This document shows positions 17,989 through 27,487 of a stretch of DNA of 64,000 nucleotides, one piece after another. The position numbers and the translations under genes are program-made. Source of the DNA: Roseiarcus sp963770275 (GTDB taxonomy: Bacteria > Pseudomonadota > Alphaproteobacteria > Rhizobiales > Beijerinckiaceae); contig CAVYPD010000013.1 of the NCBI GenBank assembly GCA_963770275.1, positions 22,397 to 86,396 on the forward strand, given 5' to 3'. The notes below the pieces were generated by a model. That model did not search any database. It was not told the DNA's origin and saw only the letters and a list, made by a program, of their open reading frames with translations. Each line of letters opens with the position of its first letter. Position 1 is the stretch's first letter.

Positions 17989-18552
17989 ATAAATCAGACA
18001 GTAACTTGGAAAGCTGAACCTTTGGCTTGGGGCCGGGGCCCCCGCGTCTTCGAAATGTTTCTTGAGCCAACGTGCCCGTTCTCCGTAAAGGCTTTTGGGA
18101 AGCTTGACGACACGCTGAAGCTTTCGGGCGATGATCGAATCACCATCAAGATCCGTCTCCAGTCGCAACCCTGGCACATGTATTCCGGCGTGATCGTCCG
18201 TTGCATTTTGGCGGCGTCCACCCTGCAAGGAGGCAAGGAAGCGGCAAAGACGGTTATGATGGCGGTCGCGAGACACCGTGAGGAGTTCGAGTTCACACGC
18301 CATTGCAGTGGTCCAAACATGGATGCAACGCCGCGCGACATCATCGCGCGCCTCGAAGGCTATAGCGGCGTGGCCTTGGCTGACGCTTTCGCCATTCCGG
18401 ATTTGGATCGGGAAATCAAGTGGCACTGCAAGTATGCGCGCCAGAATGGCGTTCATGTGTCGCCGACCTTTATGATTGATGGCCTGGTGCAGCCTGACAT
18501 GAGCAGCGGCGATGGGGTGTCGGGTTGGGTTACCCGTCTGCTGACGTTCTGA
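17989..18552 (+). CDS. Thioredoxin-fold (DsbA-like) family protein with a CPFS active-site motif
   Basis: The protein reads NQTVTWKAEPLAWGRG, then FEMFLEPTCPFSVKAF, with a CxxS in the usual CxxC position, then a helical insert and HVSPTFMIDG, the cis-proline loop. This is the DsbA/2-hydroxychromene-isomerase type of thioredoxin fold, about 187 residues, intact. Start choice is odd: homology appears to begin at 17989 where the codon is ATA; the first standard start in frame is TTG at 18022, which removes about 11 conserved-looking residues. Either ATA is used, or the ATG has been lost or miscalled. No signal peptide, so it is probably cytoplasmic. Reaction unknown. Confidence 0.72.
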   Translation: MNQTVTWKAEPLAWGRGPRVFEMFLEPTCPFSVKAFGKLDDTLKLSGDDRITIKIRLQSQPWHMYSGVIVRCILAASTLQGGKEAAKTVMMAVARHREEFEFTRHCSGPNMDATPRDIIARLEGYSGVALADAFAIPDLDREIKWHCKYARQNGVHVSPTFMIDGLVQPDMSSGDGVSGWVTRLLTF

Positions 18553-18712
18553 GGCCGACTGAACTGGGGCACGGTCAGATCGCTCGGCGAACGACCTCAG
18601 GCGGGAAACGATACCCGCTGTAGGTAATTTTCTTCACTGCGCCCCTACTCGGCCGCCGACAGCACCTCAAGGCCGCCCGCAGTTTCCGGGAACTACTGTC
18701 TTTTTTGCCTCG

Positions 18713-19015
18713 TTAGCGCCCAAAAGCGCGCCTGACTACCGTGGCGCCCCGCACTTCGGCCTCCTCGAATTCGGCAGCGGCAATCGCCCGGTCGAGAGCG
18801 GCGCGCAGTTCCTTCGCCGTCTCCAGCGTCAGCTCGATCCCCGCCCGCGCACCGGGGTCGAGGTCCGTATTGATGAAGTCGAGCGTGATGACGTCGCCCA
18901 GTGGCGCATGGCGCGCGTGGTCATAGGCAACCACCGTCCGCGATAGCGGGAACCATGCGTCTCCGCGTTTCGCCATGCCCTCCGCACGTACGATCTCGAC
19001 GATGGACGTGCACAT
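18713..19015 (-). CDS. DUF6295-like small protein
   Basis: A 100-residue protein from ATG 19015 (MCTSIVEIVRAEG), 10 bases after the dienelactone hydrolase gene on the same strand. GDAWFPLSRTVVAYDHARHA and ITLDFINTD are the recognisable segments, followed by a helix (ELTLETAKELRAALDRAI). This resembles the DUF6295 family, of unknown function, often found beside hydrolases. Co-transcription with the upstream hydrolase is likely. Confidence 0.65.
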   Translation of the reverse strand: MCTSIVEIVRAEGMAKRGDAWFPLSRTVVAYDHARHAPLGDVITLDFINTDLDPGARAGIELTLETAKELRAALDRAIAAAEFEEAEVRGATVVRRAFGR

Positions 19016-19025
19016 GTTCTGCCTC

Positions 19026-19784
19026 CTACTTCGCCAGATGCTTGTCGAAAAAGGCGAATATCTTGCTCCAGCCATCCATCGCCTGCTCGGGCCGATAGAG
19101 CGGCCGGTGCCAATAGAAGAAACCATGGCCGGCGCCATCGTAGCGGTGGAAATCGTACGTCTTGCCGTGCTTTTTGAGCTCGGCCTCGTGCTGGTTCACC
19201 TGCTCGGGGCTCGGTGCGCGGTCGTCGTTGCCGAACAGGCCCAGCAGCGGGCAGGAGAGGTCCTTTGTCATGTCGATCGGCGCGACGGGCGTCTTGGGAT
19301 TGAGCTCCTCCTTGCCCATCACCACGCGTCCCCCCCATTGTTCGACGCACGCATCGACGTCCTTTCGTTGACAGGCATAGATGAAGGCGTGCCGGCCGCC
19401 CGAGCAGGAGCCGATTAGACCAACCTTGCCGTTGTGACCGGGCTGGGCGCGCATCCACTTCACTGCGGCCTCGGTATCGCCGACCATCTGGGAGTCGGCA
19501 ATGCCGCCCTCGGCGCGCACCTTGGCGCCGACGTCGTCAGGGTTGGCGTCGCTGCCTCCACCCTCGCGCTCGTAGAGGTTGGCGCAGATCGCAAGGTAGC
19601 CGTGATGCGCGAAGCGACGCGTCGTCTCGATATAGAACTCGCTCCAGCCGGGGAGATGGTGGACAAGCACGACGCCCGGAAAGGGGCCGGAACCTGATGG
19701 CTTGGCCACGTACGCCGTTATCGGCGTTCCCTTGTCGCCGTTGATGGTGACGTTCTCACAGGTCATGCCTCGGTAGAATGGCAT
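19026..19784 (-). CDS. Dienelactone hydrolase family protein
   Basis: A 252-residue alpha/beta hydrolase. The nucleophile elbow is GSCSGGR (cysteine nucleophile, as in true dienelactone hydrolases), the acid is in LFGNDDRAPSP, and the histidine in GAGHGFF. PGVVLVHHLPGWSEF forms the oxyanion region. Enzymes of this family open lactone rings such as dienelactone in chlorocatechol pathways, or hydrolyse other esters. GGAGGAAAT precedes the start. First gene of a two-gene unit with the DUF6295-like gene. Confidence 0.9.
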   Translation of the reverse strand: MPFYRGMTCENVTINGDKGTPITAYVAKPSGSGPFPGVVLVHHLPGWSEFYIETTRRFAHHGYLAICANLYEREGGGSDANPDDVGAKVRAEGGIADSQMVGDTEAAVKWMRAQPGHNGKVGLIGSCSGGRHAFIYACQRKDVDACVEQWGGRVVMGKEELNPKTPVAPIDMTKDLSCPLLGLFGNDDRAPSPEQVNQHEAELKKHGKTYDFHRYDGAGHGFFYWHRPLYRPEQAMDGWSKIFAFFDKHLAK

Positions 19785-20269
19785 TGATTTCCTCCATGGG
19801 CCTTAGGCATCGATCGGGTCAACGGAATGCCGCGTCAGCCTCGATGGCGGCGATGAACTCGCCTTGTCGCCCGCGCGCCACGCCATAGTATCGGCGATCG
19901 GACATTGCGCGCAACAGGAGGCGGGTGTTGGACTGGCGTTGTGCCGCCGACGGTGGACGACGCCGCCTTCGGACTAGCCGACTTATTCCGACGAGTTGGC
20001 ATGCGCGGCGAATTCGCCGCTCAACTCTCAAAGCTAGGCATGCGCGCAATAGCCGCTACGGCCTCTCCAAGCCAGATTGACAGTGTTGTTGAATTGCCCT
20101 TAGCTCAACGCATCAGCGCGTAAGCACGGAGCGAATCCCCACGGCTCTCGGGGCCCAAAAAGGCCTCTCGCGGAGATCGTAATCGCTTCGGCCGCGTTGA
20201 TGAAGCCCGGGGGCTGGCGCGGGCGCGCCAATCGGCCAGGGCGGAACGCTTCGCGGGAGGAGCGAGTCG
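19785..20269. other. Intergenic stretch between divergent units, possible gene remnants
   Basis: About 485 bases separating the minus-strand hydrolase and the plus-strand sugar importer, so both promoters should lie here. Short frames on each strand (one near 19819-19960 minus, one near 19950-20120 plus) have protein-like composition but match nothing I recognise. GGGAGGAG at about 20257-20264 is the ribosome-binding site of the importer ATPase. Confidence 0.4.
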
Positions 20270-21854
<1,585 letters not shown>

Positions 21855-21868
<14 letters not shown>

Positions 21869-22937
21869 ATCGAACGCCCTCGAGCCGACGCGGCCGGAAC
21901 TGGCGGGGCTTTCGCCTGGGCGAAGGATTTTGCGGTTGGCGCCGGTCTACGGGCTTCCCCTTCTGACGCTCGCCTTGATCGTCCTGTTCTCGATCCTGCT
22001 GCCCGACACGTTCCCGACCTGGCTCAACGCGCGCTCGATCCTCGCGGATAAATCGATCGTGGCCCTGCTCGCGCTCGCCGCGACCCTGCCGATGATGGCC
22101 GGCCGCATCGATCTGACCGTCGGCTTCGGCATCGTGATGTGGCACATTCTCGCCATCAGCCTTCAAGTCAAATTCGGCCTCCCATGGCCGATCGCGATCC
22201 TGCTGGTGATTGCTTGCGCCGGGGTCGTCGGCTTCCTCAACGGCGTGCTGGTCGAGGTGGCGCAGGTCGACGCTTTTGTCGCGACGCTGGGGACTGGCAC
22301 GATTCTCTACGCGCTCGCGCTTTGGCACACCGACGGGCGCCAGATTGTCGGCGATCTGCCGCGCGCCTTCCTCGCCATCAACGCGACGTCGGTATTCGGC
22401 ATCCCCATACCGGCCTTCTATGTGCTGGCGCTCGCGATCGTTCTGTGGATCGTCAGCGAGCGGCTGCCGCTCGGCCGCTTCATTTACGCCATCGGCGCCA
22501 ATGAAAAGGCCGCCGCGCTCAACGGCATTCCGGTGCGCAGATATGTTATCGGCGTTTTCGTCGCCTCGGGCGTCATTACCGGCCTCGCCGGCTGCGTGCT
22601 CGGCGCGAAATTGCGCATCGGCCAAGCGAACGTCGGCCTGGATTTCCTGCTGCCGGCGCTGGTCGGCGCCTTCCTCGGCTCGACGACGATCAAGCCGGGG
22701 CGCGTCAATATCTGGGGCAGCATATTCGGCATTCTCATACTCGCGGTCGGCATCTCCGGCATCCAGTTGTTTGGCGGCGCCTTCTTCGTCGAGCCCCTCT
22801 TCAACGGCGCGACGCTGGTCGTCGCCATCGCGCTTGCCGCGTTCGCGCAGCGCCGGCGCACCGTCGTCAAGCCGCCGCGCGAAACCACGGCCGCGGAGGG
22901 AGCCGGAGAATCCGCGAACGCAGCCAGGGCTGCGTGA
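21855..22937 (+). CDS. Sugar ABC importer permease (RbsC type)
   Basis: A 360-residue membrane protein. ATG 21855 is chosen because GGGAGGAGG lies seven bases upstream; an in-frame GTG at 21834 would overlap it. GRIDLTVGFGIVMWH, the RbsC-family segment after the third membrane helix, and IGANEKAAALNGIPVRRY, the cytoplasmic loop that contacts the ATPase, are clear. About ten hydrophobic segments. Overlaps the ATPase gene by 14 bases. Confidence 0.92.
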
Positions 22938-23006
22938 GGCCTTTGCTTAAACGCCGGCGACGCCGGCCTGGCGCGAACAGCCGCCAGTCAAAGATGGGAG
23001 AGAAAC

Positions 23007-24140
23007 ATGGGTACGCCTAACATGATGCTCAAGGGCTTGCTGGCCTCAATCGGCGCGCTGGCGATCTGCGCAAGCACGGCGCGCGCGGACGACGCGGCCT
23101 ATCAGGAGAAGGCGAAAGCATATCTCGCCAACGTCGCCGCGCCGGTCACCAAATGGGACGGCCCGACTTCGGGGCCGAAGAGCGTCGGCAAGAAGTTGGT
23201 CGTCATCGTCCTCACCGACGGGCGCAACGGCGGCGCGCAGGGCGCCGCCGACGGCGCCACGGAAGCCGCCAAGGCGCTCGGCTGGGAGGTTCGCCAGCTC
23301 GACGGCCAGGGCTCGGTGCCCGGTCGCGCCACGGCTTTGCAGCAGGCGATCGCCATGAAGCCGGCCGGCATTCTCAACGCCGGCATCGACAGCAAGGAGC
23401 AGGCGCCGCTGTTCGAGCAGGCCGCCGCCGCCGGCATCAAGGTCGTCGGCTGGCACGCCGGTCCCCAAGCCGGGCCAGACAAGGACATCCCGTCGGTGTT
23501 CACCAACGTGACGACCGATCCCGCGGAAGTCGCGGCTTCTGCGGGTTTCGAAGCGGTCTGGAAGGCCTCGCAGGGCGCCGACTGCGGCGTGATCCTGTTC
23601 ACGGATTCGATCTACGCCATCGCCACCGCCAAGACGAACTTCTCGAAGGCGGCCGTCGAAGGCTATTCGAAGTGCAAGGTGCTCGAAGTCGCCGATACGC
23701 CGATCGGCGACCTCTCTAACCGCATGGGCCAGCTGACGACGTCGTTGCTGTCGAAGTACGGCAAGAAGTGGACCTTCTCGATCGCCGTCAACGACCTCTA
23801 CTATGACTTCTCGGCGCCCGCGTTGCAGGCCGCCGGCGTCGATCCGGCGAACGGCTATCCACAGCAGATCTCGTCGGGCGACGGCTCGGTGCCGGCGTTC
23901 AAGCGCATTCGCGACAAGCAATATCAGTTGGCAACCGTCGCAGAACCGCTCAACCTGCAAGGCTGGATCATGGTCGACGAGATGAACCGGGCGCTCGCTG
24001 GCGACAAGCCCTCGGGTTTCGTGCCGCACGTGCACCTCTTCACCGCCGAGAATCTCGACAAGGACGGTGGACCGGAGAACCGGTTCGATCCCGGCAACGG
24101 CTATCGCGACGAATACAAGAAGATCTGGGGCGTCAAGTAG
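23007..24140 (+). CDS. Sugar ABC importer periplasmic binding protein (RbsB type)
   Basis: A 377-residue protein with an export signal (residues 1-27, ending STARAD). The core is the type I periplasmic sugar-binding fold: KLVVIVLTDGRNGG, GWEVRQLDGQGSVPGR, KPAGILNAGIDSKEQ, VVGWHAGPQAGPD and QGWIMVDEMNRAL. Follows the permease after 69 bases with a GGGAGAGAAAC ribosome-binding site. Binding protein last in the operon is the reverse of the arrangement at 44.2 kb. Ligand not predictable. Confidence 0.9.
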   Translation: MGTPNMMLKGLLASIGALAICASTARADDAAYQEKAKAYLANVAAPVTKWDGPTSGPKSVGKKLVVIVLTDGRNGGAQGAADGATEAAKALGWEVRQLDGQGSVPGRATALQQAIAMKPAGILNAGIDSKEQAPLFEQAAAAGIKVVGWHAGPQAGPDKDIPSVFTNVTTDPAEVAASAGFEAVWKASQGADCGVILFTDSIYAIATAKTNFSKAAVEGYSKCKVLEVADTPIGDLSNRMGQLTTSLLSKYGKKWTFSIAVNDLYYDFSAPALQAAGVDPANGYPQQISSGDGSVPAFKRIRDKQYQLATVAEPLNLQGWIMVDEMNRALAGDKPSGFVPHVHLFTAENLDKDGGPENRFDPGNGYRDEYKKIWGVK

Positions 24141-24163
24141 CCGCCAGATCGGCATGCTCCAAT

Positions 24164-24192
24164 GAGGGGCGACGCTTCGTGCGTCGCCCCTC
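24164..24192 (+). terminator. Strong 12-bp hairpin after the sugar importer operon
   Basis: GAGGGGCGACGC (24164-24175), a 5-base loop, and GCGTCGCCCCTC (24181-24192) form a perfect 12-bp stem 24 bases after the binding-protein stop. No T-run follows, so it may stabilise the mRNA end or be a weak intrinsic terminator. Confidence 0.6.
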
Positions 24193-24269
24193 AAAGGTTC
24201 GCGATTTCGCGCCCCGCATAGGGCGGAACGCGGCTTAGTTCCTCAACAAGCACGACACGGAGACCGACG

Positions 24270-25529
24270 ATGGCCGAGAGGACGCTTCCCAATCCGGACT
24301 ATGCAACCAAAAATATGCGCCTCGTCGGTCATAGCGATCAAGGCGGAAAGTCCGACGGCGTGCAGCTCATGGTCCATCGTGGCTACGCTTATATCGGCCA
24401 CATTTTCTCCAAGGGCTTCTCCGTGGTTGACGTCCGCGATCCCGCCCATCCCAAATACGTGAAGCATGTCGCCGCCCCGCCCAACACCTGGACACTCCAT
24501 CTCCAGGCGCACGACGATCTTCTGCTGGTCATCCACAATAAGGACATGTTCGCCCAGCCGGAGCTCAGCGATGAGAAAGCCTACTACAAAGGCTCGGTCG
24601 ATCATCACGCCAAGCCGGAGACTACCGCGCGCAACTGGTCGGCAGGCATGGCGGTCTATGACCTCTCGAAGCCCGAGGATCCCAAGCAGATCGGTTTCTT
24701 GCCGGTCGAGGGAACGGGTCTGCATCGCCTGTGGTATATCGGCGGGCGCTGGGCCTACGCCTCGGCGCTGCTCGACGGGTTCTCCGACTACATCCTCATC
24801 ACCATCGACCTGGCTGACCCGAAGAAGCCGGTCCTCGCAGGGAAGTACTGGTTGCCGGGCATGAACGTGGCGGCCGGCGAGAAGGCGAATTGGCCGACCA
24901 AAAACGGCCGCTTCGGCTTGCATCACGCCATCGTCCACGACGACATCGCCTATTGCAGCTGGCGCGACGCCTGCCTCGCCGTTGTCGACGTCAAGGACAA
25001 GGCCAATCCGAAACTCCTCGTCCACAAGGTCTGGGCGCCGCCGTTCGGAGGCGGCACGCACAACGCGCTGCCGCTGCCTAAGCGCAATCTGCTCGTCGTC
25101 GTCGACGAGACGGTGCTCGACAATCAGGAGGACGGGTTCAAGCCGATCTGGATCTTCGACAATCAGGTGAAGGCCAACCCGATCAGCATCTCGACCTTTC
25201 CTCAGCCGTCGGACAAGGACTACCTCAAGGTCGGCGGTCATTTTGGGCCGCACAACGTCCATGAAAATCGACCCGGAAGCTTCGTCAGCGAGGAGCTGAT
25301 CTTCTCCACGTACCAGAATGCGGGTTTGCGGGTGTACGACATCAAGGACCAGTTCCGGCCAAAGGAAGTGGCCGCGTTCGTGCCGCCTACGCCGGCCGCT
25401 ACGTGGGTGGACCCTCGCCCAAACCGTCCGATCGTCCTGCATTCGGCGGACGTCTTCGTCGACAAGAATGCGCTCTGCTACGTCACCGACTTCAACGCCG
25501 GCCTCTACATCGTTGAATACAAAGGCTGA
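24270..25529 (+). CDS. LVIVD-repeat beta-propeller protein
   Basis: A 419-residue protein made of repeated units in which a short strand ends in x-V-x-D followed by Pro: FSVVDVRDPAHPKYV, MAVYDLSKPEDPKQIG, ILITIDLADPKKPVLAG, CLAVVDVKDKANPKLL, LRVYDIKDQFRPKEV. These are LVIVD repeats, which build propeller-like domains of unknown activity. The protein also has conserved His/Asp clusters (GLHHAIVHDD, HFGPHNVHENRPG). No signal peptide. It follows the sugar importer on the same strand after a hairpin. Possibly a sugar-acid lactonase or isomerase by fold analogy, but this is inference. Confidence 0.85.
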   Translation: MAERTLPNPDYATKNMRLVGHSDQGGKSDGVQLMVHRGYAYIGHIFSKGFSVVDVRDPAHPKYVKHVAAPPNTWTLHLQAHDDLLLVIHNKDMFAQPELSDEKAYYKGSVDHHAKPETTARNWSAGMAVYDLSKPEDPKQIGFLPVEGTGLHRLWYIGGRWAYASALLDGFSDYILITIDLADPKKPVLAGKYWLPGMNVAAGEKANWPTKNGRFGLHHAIVHDDIAYCSWRDACLAVVDVKDKANPKLLVHKVWAPPFGGGTHNALPLPKRNLLVVVDETVLDNQEDGFKPIWIFDNQVKANPISISTFPQPSDKDYLKVGGHFGPHNVHENRPGSFVSEELIFSTYQNAGLRVYDIKDQFRPKEVAAFVPPTPAATWVDPRPNRPIVLHSADVFVDKNALCYVTDFNAGLYIVEYKG

Positions 25530-26091
25530 CAGTGTCTATTTCGAGGGAGCTGCCGTAGAGAGCGTTGCGACATTGCCCAGCAAAGCCGCAGGCAAAAACG
25601 AATACCTGGTCCCGCCTAGGGCTACTTGCTGACCATCCGAGGGAAATCGGGTGATTCTCTGGCGTCCAGCCCACCCGTGTCGCAGTGTTTGTGTCTAAGC
25701 ACTTGCCCCGGCTTCCGCGCGAACGTGCCGTGGCGCGACGATAGCTGTGCCTCCTAAAGCAGACGTTTGATCTATTGCCGCCCTCCGCCCAACTGCGACG
25801 GGCGCGGCCGCGATCTGCTATGTCCGCTTCACGTCCGACTCCAGCCGTTGGGTTAGCGCAATAGCTGTCGTTCCCTGAAGGGGCTTGGGCGCAGTTCCAG
25901 CTTCCCCGCGGGGCGCGCCGACGACCCTGCCACATAGGTAGTTCCTCGCATTGACAGGTTGAAAAAATATCCATCACGTTTTTGTGACGGTCGAGCTTAC
26001 GCCTAAGTTCATGCCCCAAGAGAGGAGGGTATACGTGCACGCGGCAACGACATTCCTGGCGATTTGACCATCCCTTGAAAGGAGCAAGATC
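25530..26091. other. Intergenic stretch, nothing recognised
   Basis: About 560 bases between the LVIVD gene and the SDR. Frames on the minus strand are open but low in similarity to any family. AAAGGAG at 26078-26084 is the ribosome-binding site of the SDR. Confidence 0.4.
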
Positions 26092-26895
26092 GTGCCCAAG
26101 ACCATCCTCATCACGGGCGCCGGCTCGGGTTTCGGCGAAAGCGCAGCAATTGGCATGGCCAAGAACGGTCATACCGTCATCGCCACGGTGCAGGTGTCAC
26201 CGCAAGTCACGCCGCTGCGTGAAAAGGCAAAGGCGATGGGGCTCAGCAATCTGCGTGTGGAACGGCTCGATCTGACCGATCCTTATGACATCGCGCAGGC
26301 GCAAACTTTCGACGTCGACGTGTTGTGGAACAACGCAGGAATGGGCGAGGCGGGACCTGTTTTTGAAATCCCAGTCGAACTCGTGCGCCACAATTACGAA
26401 GTCAATGTCTTCCTGCCCCTCCAACTCACACAGCGCTTCGTGCGGAAATGGATCGACGCCAAGCAGAAGGCCAAGATTGTCTTCACGTCCTCGATGGGCG
26501 GCCTTTTTACGCCAGCCAACTGGGGCGTCTACGTCTCCACCAAGCACGCTCTAGAATCCGTCGCCGAGGCGCTCAAGCAAGAACTCGAACCCTACGGGAT
26601 CAAGGTGCAGACGATCAATCCAGGCGCCTTCTACACGGGATACAACGAGACCATGGCGGATGCGCCCTTCCGCTGGCTCGACGATAGCAAGCACGTCACC
26701 AAGCGCGCGGCGCTTCGCCGGGAGTTCGACTCCTTCCTCAAGGCGCCCGACGGGCATCTGGATGCGCGCGAAATGATCGACAGGATGATCGAGATCGTTC
26801 CGGCCGACACAGGCAAGTTCCGCAATGTGGTGCCCAAGGCCACAGAGGACTTGCTGAAGGCACATCAACTTGCGGCATGGGAGAACCAGATCTGA
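26092..26895 (+). CDS. Short-chain dehydrogenase/reductase (SDR)
   Basis: A 267-residue protein using GTG 26092 after AAAGGAG. Cofactor motif TGAGSGFG at residues 8-15, WNNAG at 79-83, catalytic Ser133/134, Tyr147 and Lys151 (YVSTK), then the PGAFYTGYN segment in place of the usual PGxxxT. Closest to SDRs of unknown substrate that act as broad oxidoreductases. An NTF2-like protein and the cyclase protein follow on the same strand. Confidence 0.9.
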   Translation: MPKTILITGAGSGFGESAAIGMAKNGHTVIATVQVSPQVTPLREKAKAMGLSNLRVERLDLTDPYDIAQAQTFDVDVLWNNAGMGEAGPVFEIPVELVRHNYEVNVFLPLQLTQRFVRKWIDAKQKAKIVFTSSMGGLFTPANWGVYVSTKHALESVAEALKQELEPYGIKVQTINPGAFYTGYNETMADAPFRWLDDSKHVTKRAALRREFDSFLKAPDGHLDAREMIDRMIEIVPADTGKFRNVVPKATEDLLKAHQLAAWENQI

Positions 26896-27040
26896 TGTCC
26901 GCGCGGCCGCCGAATCTATCGGCGGTAAACCAGCCAAGCGCCCGGTCGCGGCCTAGCGGCCGACCAATGAAACGGGAGGAGCCACATCGCGCGAACTGTC
27001 GTCACTATGGCCGCGCTCGCGGCGCTGATGGTGTCCCTGC

Positions 27041-27487
27041 ATGACCCCATCCGAAGATCGTATCGAGAGCCTCAACAACGCGATCGTCAAGGCGAGCTTC
27101 GAGACCTGGGCATCCGGCGCCGTCAGCCCTTATGACCTGCTGGCGGACGATGCGAGTTGGAGCATTGTCGGCCATTCGGTGGCGTCCAAAACCTATCCGA
27201 GCAAGGAAGCCTTTCTGCTCGAGGTCATCCGCCCATTCAACGCCCGTATGAGCGGAGGCCTGAAGCCTACCGTCCGCAATATCTACGCCGAGGGCGAAAC
27301 CGCCATCGTCTTCTTCGACGCCAGCGGCACGGCTCGCGACGGCAAGCCTTATGCCAACACCTATGCCTGGTTCCTCAGTCTGGAGAGCAGCAAGGTAATG
27401 AAGGCGTCGGCCTTCTTCGACAGCATCGTATTCAACGACTTCTGGCAGCGGGTACAACCTGAGCCGTCGAAGTCGCCGAAGGAATGA
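27041..27487 (+). CDS. NTF2-like/SnoaL-type small protein
   Basis: A 148-residue protein with the cone-shaped NTF2 fold pattern: N-terminal helix (ESLNNAIVKASFETW), DASWSIVGHS, EAFLLEVIRPF, NIYAEGETAIVFFDASGTARDGKPY and a final strand VMKASAFFDSIVFNDFW. Such proteins are ketosteroid-isomerase relatives or ligand-binding partners. A signal-peptide-like sequence (MAALAALMVSL) is encoded from 27007 in a different frame just upstream; if one extra base sits between, the true product would be exported. Its stop overlaps the cyclase start (ATGA). Confidence 0.78.
   Translation: MTPSEDRIESLNNAIVKASFETWASGAVSPYDLLADDASWSIVGHSVASKTYPSKEAFLLEVIRPFNARMSGGLKPTVRNIYAEGETAIVFFDASGTARDGKPYANTYAWFLSLESSKVMKASAFFDSIVFNDFWQRVQPEPSKSPKE

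Noticed and set aside
23046..25442. Two long minus-strand frames opposite the sugar-binding protein and the LVIVD gene
   Set aside because: Shadow frames; the plus-strand genes have signal peptide, repeats and ribosome-binding sites.
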